From an uncultured Clostridia bacterium (lineage in GTDB: Bacteria > Bacillota > Clostridia > UBA1381): DNA of 64,000 nt. This document shows positions 1 to 7,947 of the stretch, piece after piece. The first letter of the stretch is position 1; each line of letters starts with the position of its first letter. The notes beneath the pieces were generated by a model, which was not told where the DNA came from, did not search any database, and saw only the letters and a program-made list of their open reading frames with translations. The stretch spans positions 8,542 to 72,541 of the forward strand of contig CAKSRS010000004.1 in NCBI GenBank assembly GCA_934487205.1, read 5' to 3'. The position numbers and the translations under genes are program-made.

Positions 1-944
1 AATTCAATTATGTTCTCGTCCGTAAAATTCATATATGTCCCCGGCTGCTTTGGCGAAGTAATAAGCCGCGTAATCCTGCCCGTTTGTTTATCAACTGCGA
101 TATATGAATAAGTATCGGCATCATTTATTCCGCACACAAGATAATTTCGGCTTTCCATGCGCTGGTCGACATCATATGCGTTGATTAATCTTCGGTATGT
201 ATCAATTTGCGGCGCATTGCCCGCGCCCGCGTCTGTATCAATCGTCACCGTCATTGTATCGCTGTCAAAACTCAGACGTCCCTGATAGTAGCTATCATGC
301 GCAAATGCGTCATAGAGAATTGACTTATCCCAGTCCTCATCATCGGGAATGAGATATCCGGCAACGGCGCGGATGGGTATGTATGCGGTGCCTTCCTCTA
401 TAATAACCGGCGGCGCCCACACATTTTTGTAACGCTCACTCCCCACACGGCAATGCCATTCATGGCCGTTCGGCGAAACAACGGTGATAATTCCGTCATT
501 ATCGGTACCGTTCACATTATTACGCATCATAATCGCAGGTATTTTCTCTCCTCCGTTCGCGGTGGTTGACGGAAACCCAGCCGTCAGCTCCCCGGAAACT
601 TTAACCGATACAGCATTATAAATCACCTTGCAGCCAAGCAATTCAAAAGTTTTCCTGAGCGGGAGATAATAGCTGTCGGTATTTAAATATTCCGGGTTAT
701 CCACATGCCGTATATCTATCGGGTGCTTTTGATTATCGATAACGATCGAACCGTTTTTCAATTGCAGTCCGTCGCTTGCCGCCATGGCAATCGTTGCGGC
801 GGCAGCCGCAACGATAAGCGCGCATGCCGTGAACACCGACATCATTCGCGCGCATTTGCCCGTGCGCGTACGTATTTTTGTAAATCTTGCCTGCAATTGT
901 TTTTTGCTCGCACTCATTGAAGTTGTGTAAAATTGTCTGAACAT
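1..944 (-). CDS. Membrane-anchored sensor/stalk-domain protein (partial, runs off the window)
   Basis: This gene is open to the left edge, giving 314 codons without a stop. The start is ATG at 944-942, with GGAGG at 957-953 lying inside the end of the upstream M56 gene and a 9-nt gap. Residues 1-34 are basic and cytoplasmic, residues about 35-56 form one Ala/Ile/Val-rich membrane helix, and the rest is extracellular. The segment YYLPLRKTFELLGCKV (about residues 90-105) and a later YIPIRAVAGYL resemble the copper-amine-oxidase N-terminal ('stalk') domain of Clostridia surface proteins. The basic region plus helix looks like the fourth membrane segment of BlaR1-type receptors, which normally belongs to the same chain as the protease. 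I infer that it is the detached sensor half of a BlaR1-like receptor. The ligand is unknown and the C-terminus is not visible. Confidence 0.75.
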   Translation of the reverse strand, partial: MFRQFYTTSMSASKKQLQARFTKIRTRTGKCARMMSVFTACALIVAAAAATIAMAASDGLQLKNGSIVIDNQKHPIDIRHVDNPEYLNTDSYYLPLRKTFELLGCKVIYNAVSVKVSGELTAGFPSTTANGGEKIPAIMMRNNVNGTDNDGIITVVSPNGHEWHCRVGSERYKNVWAPPVIIEEGTAYIPIRAVAGYLIPDDEDWDKSILYDAFAHDSYYQGRLSFDSDTMTVTIDTDAGAGNAPQIDTYRRLINAYDVDQRMESRNYLVCGINDADTYSYIAVDKQTGRITRLITSPKQPGTYMNFTDENIIE

Positions 945-946
945 TA

Positions 947-1777
947 TTATTTACCTCCGTTTCGTTTTGCGGTATCTAAAATAGTTTTTATATACGCCTT
1001 TTTGCCGTCTTCATCCAAACATTCCGCAACCGACATGTCGCAGCGGATTTCGCACGATTCCGATATGTTTGAACTTAACAAATATGCAAAAGGGTTGAAC
1101 CAATGCAATGCATTGACAAAAAGGCTCGCCCATTTTACAGGCAAATCCATATGATGGTAATGCGTCAATTCATGACGGAAAATCATTTTCTCCGAAATCT
1201 CCGGCGGCAGATTATCGGGCAGGTAAATCACAGGGCGTACACAGCCCGTCAGCATCGGCGAATTTACATCCGGCGTTACGTGTACACGTATTTTCCGCCT
1301 GATTTTAAGTTCACTTTTTACCTCTTCCAAAGCTGCGCAAGTGCGAATATTCACGCTGTTTTTGTTAATTTTACGCAGAAAAAATATGTAATTCACAATC
1401 GCGGCAATTACGAAAATACCCGCGCCCGCAAACCATACATACGCCGATACGGTATACAAATCAAAACGTTTTTGAGTTTTTAAAACCGCATCGGGCAGTT
1501 GCTCCGTCGGCTGCGGTGCGGGCATCGGCGTATCGCCCGTCGGTTCCGCCTGTTCATTTGCCGTCGGTAAATGCGCAACTATCTCCCGCGCCGGCGCAGA
1601 AGGAACAACCTTCCACAGCGGAACAATCATGCACGCCGCCGCAAACAGCCATATAAAATACTGCCACTTTGCGGAAAAGTGTTTTGCCGTAAACGGCTTT
1701 ACCGCTAACAGAAAAGCAGTAATTCCCGAACCGAATATGCTTAAAATCAGAATTGTTTTAAATATTTCCTTCATCAT
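947..1777 (-). CDS. M56 family metallopeptidase (BlaR1/MecR1-like), short form
   Basis: This 276-residue membrane protease matches the BlaR1/MecR1 peptidase family. Hydrophobic helices are visible at about 4-26, 38-58 and 110-135. The zinc motif FRHELTHYHH (HExxH, about residue 203) is followed by LHWFNPFAYLL and a CEIRCD segment, where the third zinc ligand of the family lies. In this family the protease cleaves the partner BlaI repressor when an extracellular domain senses its signal. Here the chain stops right after the protease domain, with no fourth helix and no sensor. Those features sit in the next gene, which starts 2 nt downstream in another frame. The start codon overlaps the stop of the BlaI gene, so the genes are translationally coupled. 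The signal may be a cell-wall antibiotic or envelope stress, but that is inference. Confidence 0.87.
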   Translation of the reverse strand: MMKEIFKTILILSIFGSGITAFLLAVKPFTAKHFSAKWQYFIWLFAAACMIVPLWKVVPSAPAREIVAHLPTANEQAEPTGDTPMPAPQPTEQLPDAVLKTQKRFDLYTVSAYVWFAGAGIFVIAAIVNYIFFLRKINKNSVNIRTCAALEEVKSELKIRRKIRVHVTPDVNSPMLTGCVRPVIYLPDNLPPEISEKMIFRHELTHYHHMDLPVKWASLFVNALHWFNPFAYLLSSNISESCEIRCDMSVAECLDEDGKKAYIKTILDTAKRNGGK

Positions 1778-2148
1778 CAGTCAACCTTAAACAGTTCGCG
1801 AAGTTCCTCTATCTCGTCCTGAGACAGTTCCTTGCTTTCGTACAGCGACGCAACCATATTTTTTACCGAACCGCCGAAAATTCTGGAAACAAACGATTTC
1901 GCCTCGCTCACATTGTAATCGTTTTTTTCCAGCACCGCATAATAATGGTGAAAACTCCCGCTTTTTTTATATTCCGCCACGCCCTTTTCACACAAACGCG
2001 TCAAAAGCGTCGCAACCGTGTTTTTCGACCACTTGCTCTCCGTTTCCGGCAATTTGTTATAAATTTCGCCCACCGTCAGCGGTACGCCGCTGCTCCAAAG
2101 AACTTTCATCACTTCATACTCCGACTCGGTTATTGTTTTTCTCGTCAT
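1777..2148 (-). CDS. BlaI/MecI/CopY family transcriptional repressor
   Basis: This 123-residue protein has the usual BlaI/MecI length and layout. A winged helix fills the N-terminal two thirds, with typical segments ITESEYEVMKVLW and WSKNTVATLLTRL, the latter being the recognition helix. A C-terminal dimerisation helix follows (FGGSVKNMVASLYESKELS). In the family the dimer binds TACA-n-TGTA dyads and is released by M56-protease cleavage. It is first in a three-gene unit with the protease and the stalk protein. Two palindromes that fit a BlaI operator overlap its own promoter, so it should repress its own operon. The start has GGAGGT 7-12 nt upstream. Confidence 0.93.
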   Translation of the reverse strand: MTRKTITESEYEVMKVLWSSGVPLTVGEIYNKLPETESKWSKNTVATLLTRLCEKGVAEYKKSGSFHHYYAVLEKNDYNVSEAKSFVSRIFGGSVKNMVASLYESKELSQDEIEELRELFKVD

Positions 2149-2166
2149 TTTCGTACCTCCATATCA

Positions 2167-2222
2167 ATCAAACTACAGCTGTCGTTTGATAATATTATAC
2201 AACTACAATTGTAGTTTGTCAA
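2167..2222 (-). promoter_or_regulatory. BlaI-operon promoter with two palindromic operators
   Basis: On the minus strand, TTGACA (2222-2217) and TATAAT (2199-2194) are separated by exactly 17 bp. The spacer contains the perfect 16-bp palindrome AACTACAATTGTAGTT (2201-2216). A second dyad at 2167-2190, with one mismatch between its half-sites, covers the expected transcription start. The dyad centres are 30 bp apart, about three helical turns, so two dimers could bind the same DNA face. The ACTACA/TGTAGT core fits known BlaI/MecI operators. Confidence 0.88.
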
Positions 2223-2238
2223 GTCATTTTACAAAAAA

Positions 2239-2271
2239 GACTGTAAAATTTTCATTTACAGTCCTTTTTTT
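2239..2271. terminator. Bidirectional terminator between the MATE gene and the BlaI promoter
   Basis: A 9-bp stem (2239-2247 with 2255-2263) closes a 7-nt loop. It is flanked by an A-run on the left and a T-run on the right. It should mainly end minus-strand transcripts of the MATE gene. Confidence 0.8.
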
Positions 2272-2298
2272 AACATATTCCGCGGCAGTACGCCGAAT

Positions 2299-3639
2299 TT
2301 ATATTCTCGCCGCCACGGACTTTTTATCAATTATAATATACGCCGCGACGCAAATTATTATAGAAAACAGCGAGCCGAGCGGCGACGCAAGTCCCATCGG
2401 AAACAGCGTGTCCGCATACATATTCGACATAGTATAAGCAACGGGAATACGCACGCAAAGTATTGAGAGGAGGTTGTGCATAAACGATATGCCCGACTTC
2501 CCGACAGCACAGAAGTAGCCGCTGAAACTAAAACTTGCGCCGGCAAAAATGCAATCCCATACATAACTGCGCAGATATTGTCCGCCCAGCATGGCAACTG
2601 TCGCGTCGTCCTTAAACACGCCGATAATCTGTTCCGCGAAAAACTGCGTTGCAGCGGCAACAACAACGCCGAATCCCATCGTGATAAAAATCGCATACAC
2701 AAGCGTCTGTTTTGCGCGCTGCGGCTTGTCGGCACCGATGTTCTGTGCCGCAAGCGCCGATACCGCCGACAGCATGGACGAAGGTATCAGGAAGAAAATC
2801 CCTATAATTTTCTCCACTATGCCGACCGCTGCCGCGTCATTGAGTCCGCGGCGGTTCGCTATAATCGTTATTACAACAAACGCAATTTGCACAAATCCGT
2901 CCTGCAGGGAAACGGGTACGCCTATTCTCAAAAGCTGACCCATTATATCCGCCGTCGGCATGAAATCCGATTTAACCAAATGTATCCCCATATCGCGCTT
3001 TTTTATAAACACAAGTGCTGTAATAACGCTCACTGTCTGCGCAAGCGTTGTGCCAAGCGCCGCGCCCGACGGGCCCATATCCAGAATTCCCATAAGCAGG
3101 TAATCAAAAACAATATTCACAACGCACGCAACCGCGATAAAATACATCGGACTTTTCGAATCGCCCATACCGCGGAAAATCGAGCTTATAATATTGTACG
3201 CCGTTATGAACGGAATACCGATAAAACACACGGTAAGATAACTGACTGTTCCGTCAACGGCATCTTCCGGCGTGGACATAACGTTTACAATCGGCTTAAC
3301 CAGCGCAAGCAGCAATATCGTTATCACGACCGAAACAATCATAAACAGCGTTACGGTGTTTCCGATTGCATTTGAGACCTCGCGCTGTTTTTTTGCGCCG
3401 ACATATCGGCTTATCGTCACGGTGGTTCCCATGGCAAGTCCGACAAGCATAACCGTCAGCATATGCATGACCTGACTCCCTATCGATACCGAGGTTACAT
3501 CGGCAACACTGCCGAATTGCCCTATTATAAATAAATCCGCCATACCGTAAAGCGTCTGCAAAAAATATGACAGCAGATATGGCAGCGAAAAATATACTAT
3601 ATTTTTAAACACACTTCCCGTCGTGAGATTTCTTTCCAT
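2299..3639 (-). CDS. MATE family efflux transporter
   Basis: This 446-residue integral membrane protein has about twelve hydrophobic segments in two similar halves, the usual size for the MATE/NorM-DinF superfamily. The N-terminus (SVFKNIVYFSLPYLLSYFLQ, then GMADLFIIGQFG) matches the conserved first and second helices of these cation-coupled drug or metabolite exporters. A repeat of the pattern (GDSKSPMYFIAVACVVNIV) marks the end of the first half. It acts in the cytoplasmic membrane; the substrate cannot be deduced. It is a single gene with its own promoter and a terminator downstream. It is divergent from the SLH-glycosidase gene, with 161 bp between the two starts. Confidence 0.93.
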   Translation of the reverse strand: MERNLTTGSVFKNIVYFSLPYLLSYFLQTLYGMADLFIIGQFGSVADVTSVSIGSQVMHMLTVMLVGLAMGTTVTISRYVGAKKQREVSNAIGNTVTLFMIVSVVITILLLALVKPIVNVMSTPEDAVDGTVSYLTVCFIGIPFITAYNIISSIFRGMGDSKSPMYFIAVACVVNIVFDYLLMGILDMGPSGAALGTTLAQTVSVITALVFIKKRDMGIHLVKSDFMPTADIMGQLLRIGVPVSLQDGFVQIAFVVITIIANRRGLNDAAAVGIVEKIIGIFFLIPSSMLSAVSALAAQNIGADKPQRAKQTLVYAIFITMGFGVVVAAATQFFAEQIIGVFKDDATVAMLGGQYLRSYVWDCIFAGASFSFSGYFCAVGKSGISFMHNLLSILCVRIPVAYTMSNMYADTLFPMGLASPLGSLFSIIICVAAYIIIDKKSVAARI

Positions 3640-3669
3640 TCATGTGCCCTCCTTCATATTTCACTCACT

Positions 3670-3699
3670 ATTATAACGCATTTGCTGCTGCCGGGTCAA
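3670..3699 (-). promoter_or_regulatory. Promoter of the MATE transporter gene
   Basis: On the minus strand, TTGACC (3699-3694) and TATAAT (3675-3670) are separated by 18 bp. They lie about 30 bp upstream of the ATG and an AGGAGGG ribosome-binding site. Confidence 0.75.
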
Positions 3700-3737
3700 T
3701 ATTTTTTTACAAAGGTGTTAACTTTTTATAAATTCTA

Positions 3738-3766
3738 TTTACATTCCGCGCCGCAAGCGGTATAAT
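3738..3766 (+). promoter_or_regulatory. Promoter of the SLH-glycosidase gene
   Basis: TTTACA (3738-3743) and TATAAT (3761-3766) are separated by exactly 17 bp, 35 bp upstream of the ATG at 3801. The spacer holds a small inverted repeat (CCGC/GCGG). Confidence 0.8.
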
Positions 3767-3800
3767 TATAAGTGATTTTGTGAAAGGGGTAAATTATTGC

Positions 3801-6140
3801 ATGAAAAAAAGAGTAGCAGCCATGGCAATGGCATTAATGCTGACGGCTCAATCGGCGCAGGCGTCAATCCTCGGCAGCGTCGTTACAAGCTGGTCGCACG
3901 ACATTGCAAACGGCACCGATTTATATAAAAACGTCTTTCTGTCTGAACAGTCGGGCGTAGGCAAGCAGACCGAATATTATGCAGAATATTCACCGAACGA
4001 CAGCATCGTACCCGAGGTTGTAAACGGCGAAAGCCTTTGGGGGCTGCGCACCATTACACAGGCAGAAAAATATATGAAAAACAACGGTATGACACCGCTT
4101 ATCGGCATAAACGCGTCATATTTTTCCTTTAAAACCGGCGTACCCATGGGGCATGTTTTATCCGGCGGAAAAATTATATCGAAGGATACGCAAAGTTATC
4201 CGTCGATAGGCTTTAAAAGCAACGGCAGCGCATTTATTGCGCCGCTTGCTGTCGAAACAACGCTGAAATGTATAAAAACCGCAAGCGCATCATCGGAAGA
4301 AAACGCCGAAACGGCGCAAACGGTGACCGCGGGCGACATCACGCTGGACATCGCGCACATAAACAAGTATAACCAAACATCAATGGATATCGTGAATTTA
4401 TACACACGCGATTTTGCGGAAAACAATCACACCGACGGCGAGGCGCTCAATCTGATACTGAGCGTATCGTCGGGCGAATTGGGAATAGGCAAAACCCTGA
4501 CCGCCGTTGTGGAGGAAAAATTTGTTTATACCGGCTCAATTGCAATTCCGTCCGATAAAATCGTTCTGACCATGAACACGAACGGCAGACAGGATTTATA
4601 CGAAAAGCTCAACTCTCTTGAAGTCGGCGACACCGCCCAAATAAGCAGCCACGCTTTAAATGACGCTGACAAGTGGAACACAGCTGTTTCGGGACTGGGC
4701 AGCGAGGGTGCGGCTCTTGTTAAAAACGGCGAGGTTCAAAGCGGATTTGAAAAGGGCGCGGCACCGCGCACGGCTGTCGGGATAACGGAAAGCGGAAACG
4801 TTATATTTTATGTAATCGACGGCAGACAAACGGGGTACAGCTACGGCGTGCAGCTTAAATCCCTTGCAAACAGAATGAAGGAACTCGGTTGCGTCGATGC
4901 GATTAATCTCGACGGCGGCGGCTCAACCGCCATATCCGGAATATACCCGGGTGCAGACGAGAGTGCAGTTTTAAATTCGCCGTCCGGCGGAAAACTGCGG
5001 AGCTGTGCAAACTATATTTTTCTGAAAAATGCCAAACCGGCAACGGGTGAACTCAGCAAGCTGTATTTATATCCGTTCGAACAGCACTACCTGTCGGGAT
5101 ATTCGGAGGAAATATACCCTACGGCGGTAGATACGGCATATTATAAAATGAATAATCCGGAAGGAATTGAATTTTCCGTAAACGGTACCGAGAGCACTAT
5201 TGATAAGTCCTCCGGCATGCTTACGGCAAAGGGAACGGGCGAATTTACCGTAAATGTTACGGGCGGCGGAGTTTCCGGCAGCGCGAAATATCACACCTAC
5301 GCAACGCCGACAAATATTAATGTTTATAACGGCGCGACCAATGCCGAAATAAAATCATTGTATGTGAAAAAAGGCGACACCGTGAAACTCAACCTCACGG
5401 CGCAGTATTACTATATCGATTTGAAAACATCAAAAGACTGTTTCAGCTATGAAGTTACAAACAATATGGGATATGTCAATGAAAACAATGAGCTTGTGAT
5501 AACATCGCACGGCGGCACGGGAAGTCTGCTTATCCGCGCCGGCGACTACACCAAGGAAATACCGATTTCCGCAGAAAACCGATACCCGTTCGGCGATATC
5601 GACGGTCACTGGGCATGCGACATGATTTTATCGGTATATGACAAGGGCATCGTAAACGGATACGATACGGAAAGCGGCACAATTTTTAAGCCGAACGAAA
5701 ATATGACGCGTGCGGAATTTGCGGTTATTATGTGCAAATTTTTAGACATCGACACATCGGAATACAAAGGCGCGGCTCTTGAATTTGCCGATAACGGACA
5801 AATTGCGGATTGGTCGCGCGAATATATCGCGGCGATGGCGGCGCACAGCCTTATGAGTGGGAAATCGGACGGCGGCAAGGTCAATTTTGCGCCGAATGAT
5901 AAGCTTACGCGCGCCGAGGCAATGACGATTTTGGGCAGAACTTTAGGTGCAGAAAGCGGCACGGACATCACGTTTGCCGACATCGATAAAATTCCCGATT
6001 GGGCAGCGGCGCATATTTCGGCGATGGTTTCGGAAGGATTTGTCAGCGGATATGAAGATAATACAATCCGTCCCCTCGGATTGGTAACCCGCGCCGAGGC
6101 AGTAACCATGCTGTATAAAATCATGAACAAAAGTTTTTAG
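3801..6140 (+). CDS. Surface-anchored phosphodiester glycosidase (NAGPA domain) with three SLH domains
   Basis: The protein has 779 residues from ATG 3801. I prefer this over an upstream in-frame GTG at 3780, because GAAAGGGG precedes 3801 and a signal peptide (MKKRVAAMAMALMLTAQSAQA) starts there. The first half matches the phosphodiester glycosidase family (NAGPA, PF09992), including the conserved VDAINLDGGGSTA segment near residue 375 and GINASYFSF near 105. Family members hydrolyse GlcNAc-1-phosphodiesters, and bacterial ones are linked to exopolysaccharide or wall-polymer turnover. The middle has Ig-like/BIG2-type strands. Residues about 595-779 hold three SLH repeats with TRAEF/TRAEA motifs, which anchor proteins to pyruvylated wall polymer. 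It is monocistronic. Substrate and turnover role are inference. Confidence 0.88.
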   Translation: MKKRVAAMAMALMLTAQSAQASILGSVVTSWSHDIANGTDLYKNVFLSEQSGVGKQTEYYAEYSPNDSIVPEVVNGESLWGLRTITQAEKYMKNNGMTPLIGINASYFSFKTGVPMGHVLSGGKIISKDTQSYPSIGFKSNGSAFIAPLAVETTLKCIKTASASSEENAETAQTVTAGDITLDIAHINKYNQTSMDIVNLYTRDFAENNHTDGEALNLILSVSSGELGIGKTLTAVVEEKFVYTGSIAIPSDKIVLTMNTNGRQDLYEKLNSLEVGDTAQISSHALNDADKWNTAVSGLGSEGAALVKNGEVQSGFEKGAAPRTAVGITESGNVIFYVIDGRQTGYSYGVQLKSLANRMKELGCVDAINLDGGGSTAISGIYPGADESAVLNSPSGGKLRSCANYIFLKNAKPATGELSKLYLYPFEQHYLSGYSEEIYPTAVDTAYYKMNNPEGIEFSVNGTESTIDKSSGMLTAKGTGEFTVNVTGGGVSGSAKYHTYATPTNINVYNGATNAEIKSLYVKKGDTVKLNLTAQYYYIDLKTSKDCFSYEVTNNMGYVNENNELVITSHGGTGSLLIRAGDYTKEIPISAENRYPFGDIDGHWACDMILSVYDKGIVNGYDTESGTIFKPNENMTRAEFAVIMCKFLDIDTSEYKGAALEFADNGQIADWSREYIAAMAAHSLMSGKSDGGKVNFAPNDKLTRAEAMTILGRTLGAESGTDITFADIDKIPDWAAAHISAMVSEGFVSGYEDNTIRPLGLVTRAEAVTMLYKIMNKSF

Positions 6141-6189
6141 CATAAAGCAAGGATTTTCCTTGCTTTGCACCACGAAAAAGCAATAATAG

Positions 6190-6224
6190 CGGCATAGTAT
6201 CTTCTATGCCGTTTTGTTGTTTTG
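6190..6224 (+). terminator. Terminator of the SLH-glycosidase gene
   Basis: The stem CGGCATAG/CTATGCCG (6190-6197 with 6204-6211) is followed by a T-rich tail. A second perfect hairpin without a T-run (6144-6152 with 6158-6166) sits just after the stop codon and may protect the mRNA 3' end. Confidence 0.8.
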
Positions 6225-6321
6225 AGAACAGCAGGCAAAGCGAACGAATACCCATTCAGCAAAACTCTTATCGGTGAGTTGATGATTATTTAAAAAATAT
6301 ATTATAAATTCGGAAATAAAG

Positions 6322-6330
6322 TGGTATAAT
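6322..6330 (+). promoter_or_regulatory. Extended -10 promoter ahead of a structured intergenic region
   Basis: TGGTATAAT (6322-6330) is a TGN-extended -10 element, and no good -35 is seen. The start it predicts, near 6337, coincides with the first base of a perfect 14-bp inverted-repeat arm. Confidence 0.5.
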
Positions 6331-6336
6331 AATTAT

Positions 6337-6492
6337 GCCAAACTATTTTAATATTAATCACTTATAAAACTTCTGTATTGATAGGTGGATATTTTTGTGT
6401 TTAGTTACGCAATCTACTCATTGTAATAGCAAAAAAACGCAAGTTCTTTTGGGTAGAGTGTGTATTAAACCTATCTGTTAAAATAGTTTGGC
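6337..6492 (+). ncRNA. Candidate structured RNA with a long rod-like fold
   Basis: The two ends of this 156-nt stretch pair perfectly: GCCAAACTATTTTA (6337-6350) with TAAAATAGTTTGGC (6479-6492). Inside, GATAG (6380-6384) pairs with CTATC (6471-6475). A long hairpin then pairs 6399-6419 with 6451-6470 over 19 base pairs, with one bulge and one mismatch, closing a 31-nt A-rich loop. An extended -10 sits just upstream and a strong terminator (6517-6543) follows. A rod with large one-sided internal loops recalls 6S RNA, but I cannot match a 6S consensus. A leader RNA or a small non-autonomous element are alternatives. Base composition is visibly more AT-rich than the flanking genes. Confidence 0.4.
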
Positions 6493-6805
6493 GACTATCG
6501 GAGTTTGCGTTTTTTTATGCGGCACTCCGGTGTCGCATTTTTTAATTCGTCAAAAATTACGAAAGACAATCCGTGAAAAACAGGTACTTTACACATTATC
6601 GGATTTACATGAAAATGAAGAAAAGAAATCCTCATTAAAAAGCAAACGTAATATTGCTCGTGGAGGTACCGTTTGTAATTCGCATAAATCTGCAATGCAT
6701 GCAGATAATTCAGAAAACAGCATCGCAGAGTACAGCAAATGCCCGAAATGTCATTCAACCGGCATTCACGAAATAACAGAAAAAGAACAGGCAAATCAAG
6801 GGTAA
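6488..6805 (+). other. Doubtful 105-codon reading frame ending in a zinc-ribbon-like pair of cysteines
   Basis: The frame can only begin at a TTG at 6488. It has no ribosome-binding site and its first codons lie within a terminator hairpin, so the start is not credible. Its end contains YSKCPKCHSTGIHEITEKEQ, which resembles the CPKCGS zinc-ribbon tail of small Clostridia proteins, so it may be the remains of such a gene. The stop codon lies inside a second large hairpin. No function is proposed. Confidence 0.2.
6517..6543 (+). terminator. Intrinsic terminator with a possible competing stem
   Basis: ATGCGGCAC (6517-6525) pairs with GTGTCGCAT (6530-6538), including one G-U pair, and is followed by TTTTTT. 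The sequence CGGAGT (6499-6504) could instead pair with ACTCCG (6524-6529) and disrupt the stem. That is the layout of an anti-terminator. Confidence 0.7.
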
Positions 6806-6849
6806 ATACACGGGTTTATGCCCGCCCCTGACAAACCTGTTCTTTTTTG
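6781..6849 (+). terminator. Large stem-loop with T-run
   Basis: AAAAAGAACAGG (6781-6792) pairs with CCTGTTCTTTTT (6837-6848), enclosing a smaller CGGG/CCCG hairpin. A T-run follows. It lies between the zinc-ribbon-like fragment and the end of ldh, so it could stop transcripts from either side. Confidence 0.6.
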
Positions 6850-6905
6850 TTTGCCGTTCCGTTGATGCTTCTGTTTTATCAATGACCGGCAAATGAACTG
6901 CTTTT

Positions 6906-7847
6906 TTAAATTTTAAGTTCCTTCAGCAAATCGGACAAAGTTGTTGCGGAGTCGTGCAGTCCCTTCATCTCCTCTTTCGAGAACGGAACTTCGAAAATCC
7001 GTTCCACGCCGTTGCCGCCGACCATAGTCGGCACCGACAGCGCCACATCTTTTATTCCGTATTCGCCTTCAAATATCCCGGAAACCGTCAAAATTGAGTT
7101 TTCATCGCCCGCGATACATTCGCATATTCTCGCCACGGCAACCGCTATCGCATAAAATGTTGCGCCCTTTTTCTTGATAATTTCATAAGCGGAATTTTTT
7201 ACTTCATTATACATTTTATCGAGATCGTTAAGGTCGCATTTTCCCGTATATTTGCAAAATTCCTGCATCGTCATTCCGCCGATATTCGTCACGCTCCATG
7301 CCGCAACCTCGCTGTCGCCGTGCTCACCGATAATATATGTGTGGCAATTGCGCGCGTCCACGCCCGTTTTGCGGCTTATCATATACTTCAGTCTTGACGT
7401 GTCGAGCACCGTTCCCGAACCGAGCACCTGATTTTTCGGCAATCCCGACAGCTTATACGTAATATACGTCAAAATATCCACGGGATTGGAAACCGTCATC
7501 AATATTACATCGGACGGGGCAAACTCCATAATACTTTTTACGATTTTTTTGAACAGCGCGGCGTTATCCTTTAAAAGATCCAAACGTGTCTGCACACCCT
7601 TTTGCGGTACGCCCGCGGTTATTATGACAATATCCGCCTCGCGGCACTCGCTGTAATCACCGGCTTTTATGGTTACCGGCTTGACAAGCGATACGCCGTG
7701 CGCGATATCAAGTGCATCGCCCTCCGCCTTGTCGCGGTTTATATCTATTAAAACTATCTCCTGAAACAATCCGCCGAGCATCAGCGTAAATGCCGTTGTA
7801 GCACCAACCGCACCCGCCCCGACTATCACAACTTTTCCTCTGAACAT
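6906..7847 (-). CDS. ldh: L-lactate dehydrogenase
   Basis: This 313-residue cytoplasmic enzyme reduces pyruvate to L-lactate with NADH, regenerating NAD+ in fermentation. The Rossmann motif GAGAVGATTAF is at the N-terminus. The substrate loop reads PQKGVQTRLDLL, with the Gln that favours lactate dehydrogenase over malate dehydrogenase and the catalytic Arg. The IGEHGDSE motif (about residue 174) carries the catalytic His. The length is typical. It is monocistronic, with GGGAG upstream of the ATG, and shares a divergent control region with a nicotinamidase-like gene. Both genes touch the NAD(H) pool, though co-regulation is only inference. Confidence 0.95.
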   Translation of the reverse strand: MFRGKVVIVGAGAVGATTAFTLMLGGLFQEIVLIDINRDKAEGDALDIAHGVSLVKPVTIKAGDYSECREADIVIITAGVPQKGVQTRLDLLKDNAALFKKIVKSIMEFAPSDVILMTVSNPVDILTYITYKLSGLPKNQVLGSGTVLDTSRLKYMISRKTGVDARNCHTYIIGEHGDSEVAAWSVTNIGGMTMQEFCKYTGKCDLNDLDKMYNEVKNSAYEIIKKKGATFYAIAVAVARICECIAGDENSILTVSGIFEGEYGIKDVALSVPTMVGGNGVERIFEVPFSKEEMKGLHDSATTLSDLLKELKI

Positions 7848-7899
7848 GCGTTATCTCTCCCTTTTTGCTTTTTTATTATTTTTGACCGCAATTTATTTT

Positions 7900-7927
7900 T
7901 TTATACCAAAAATCGGCACAAGCACAA
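7900..7927 (-). promoter_or_regulatory. Probable ldh promoter
   Basis: On the minus strand, TTGTGC (7927-7922) and TATAAA (7905-7900) are separated by 16 bp, about 55 bp upstream of the ldh start. Confidence 0.5.
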
Positions 7928-7947
7928 AAATCGCAAAAAGTCAAGAC

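Noticed and set aside
3780..3800. Earlier GTG start of the SLH-glycosidase
   Set aside because: Starting there would put the ribosome-binding site inside the gene and spoil the signal peptide; ATG 3801 fits both.
6337..6492. Insertion sequence or MITE with terminal inverted repeats
   Set aside because: Arms are perfect, but no target-site duplication flanks them (TTAT versus GACT) and a promoter and terminator are placed as for an RNA. Not fully excluded.
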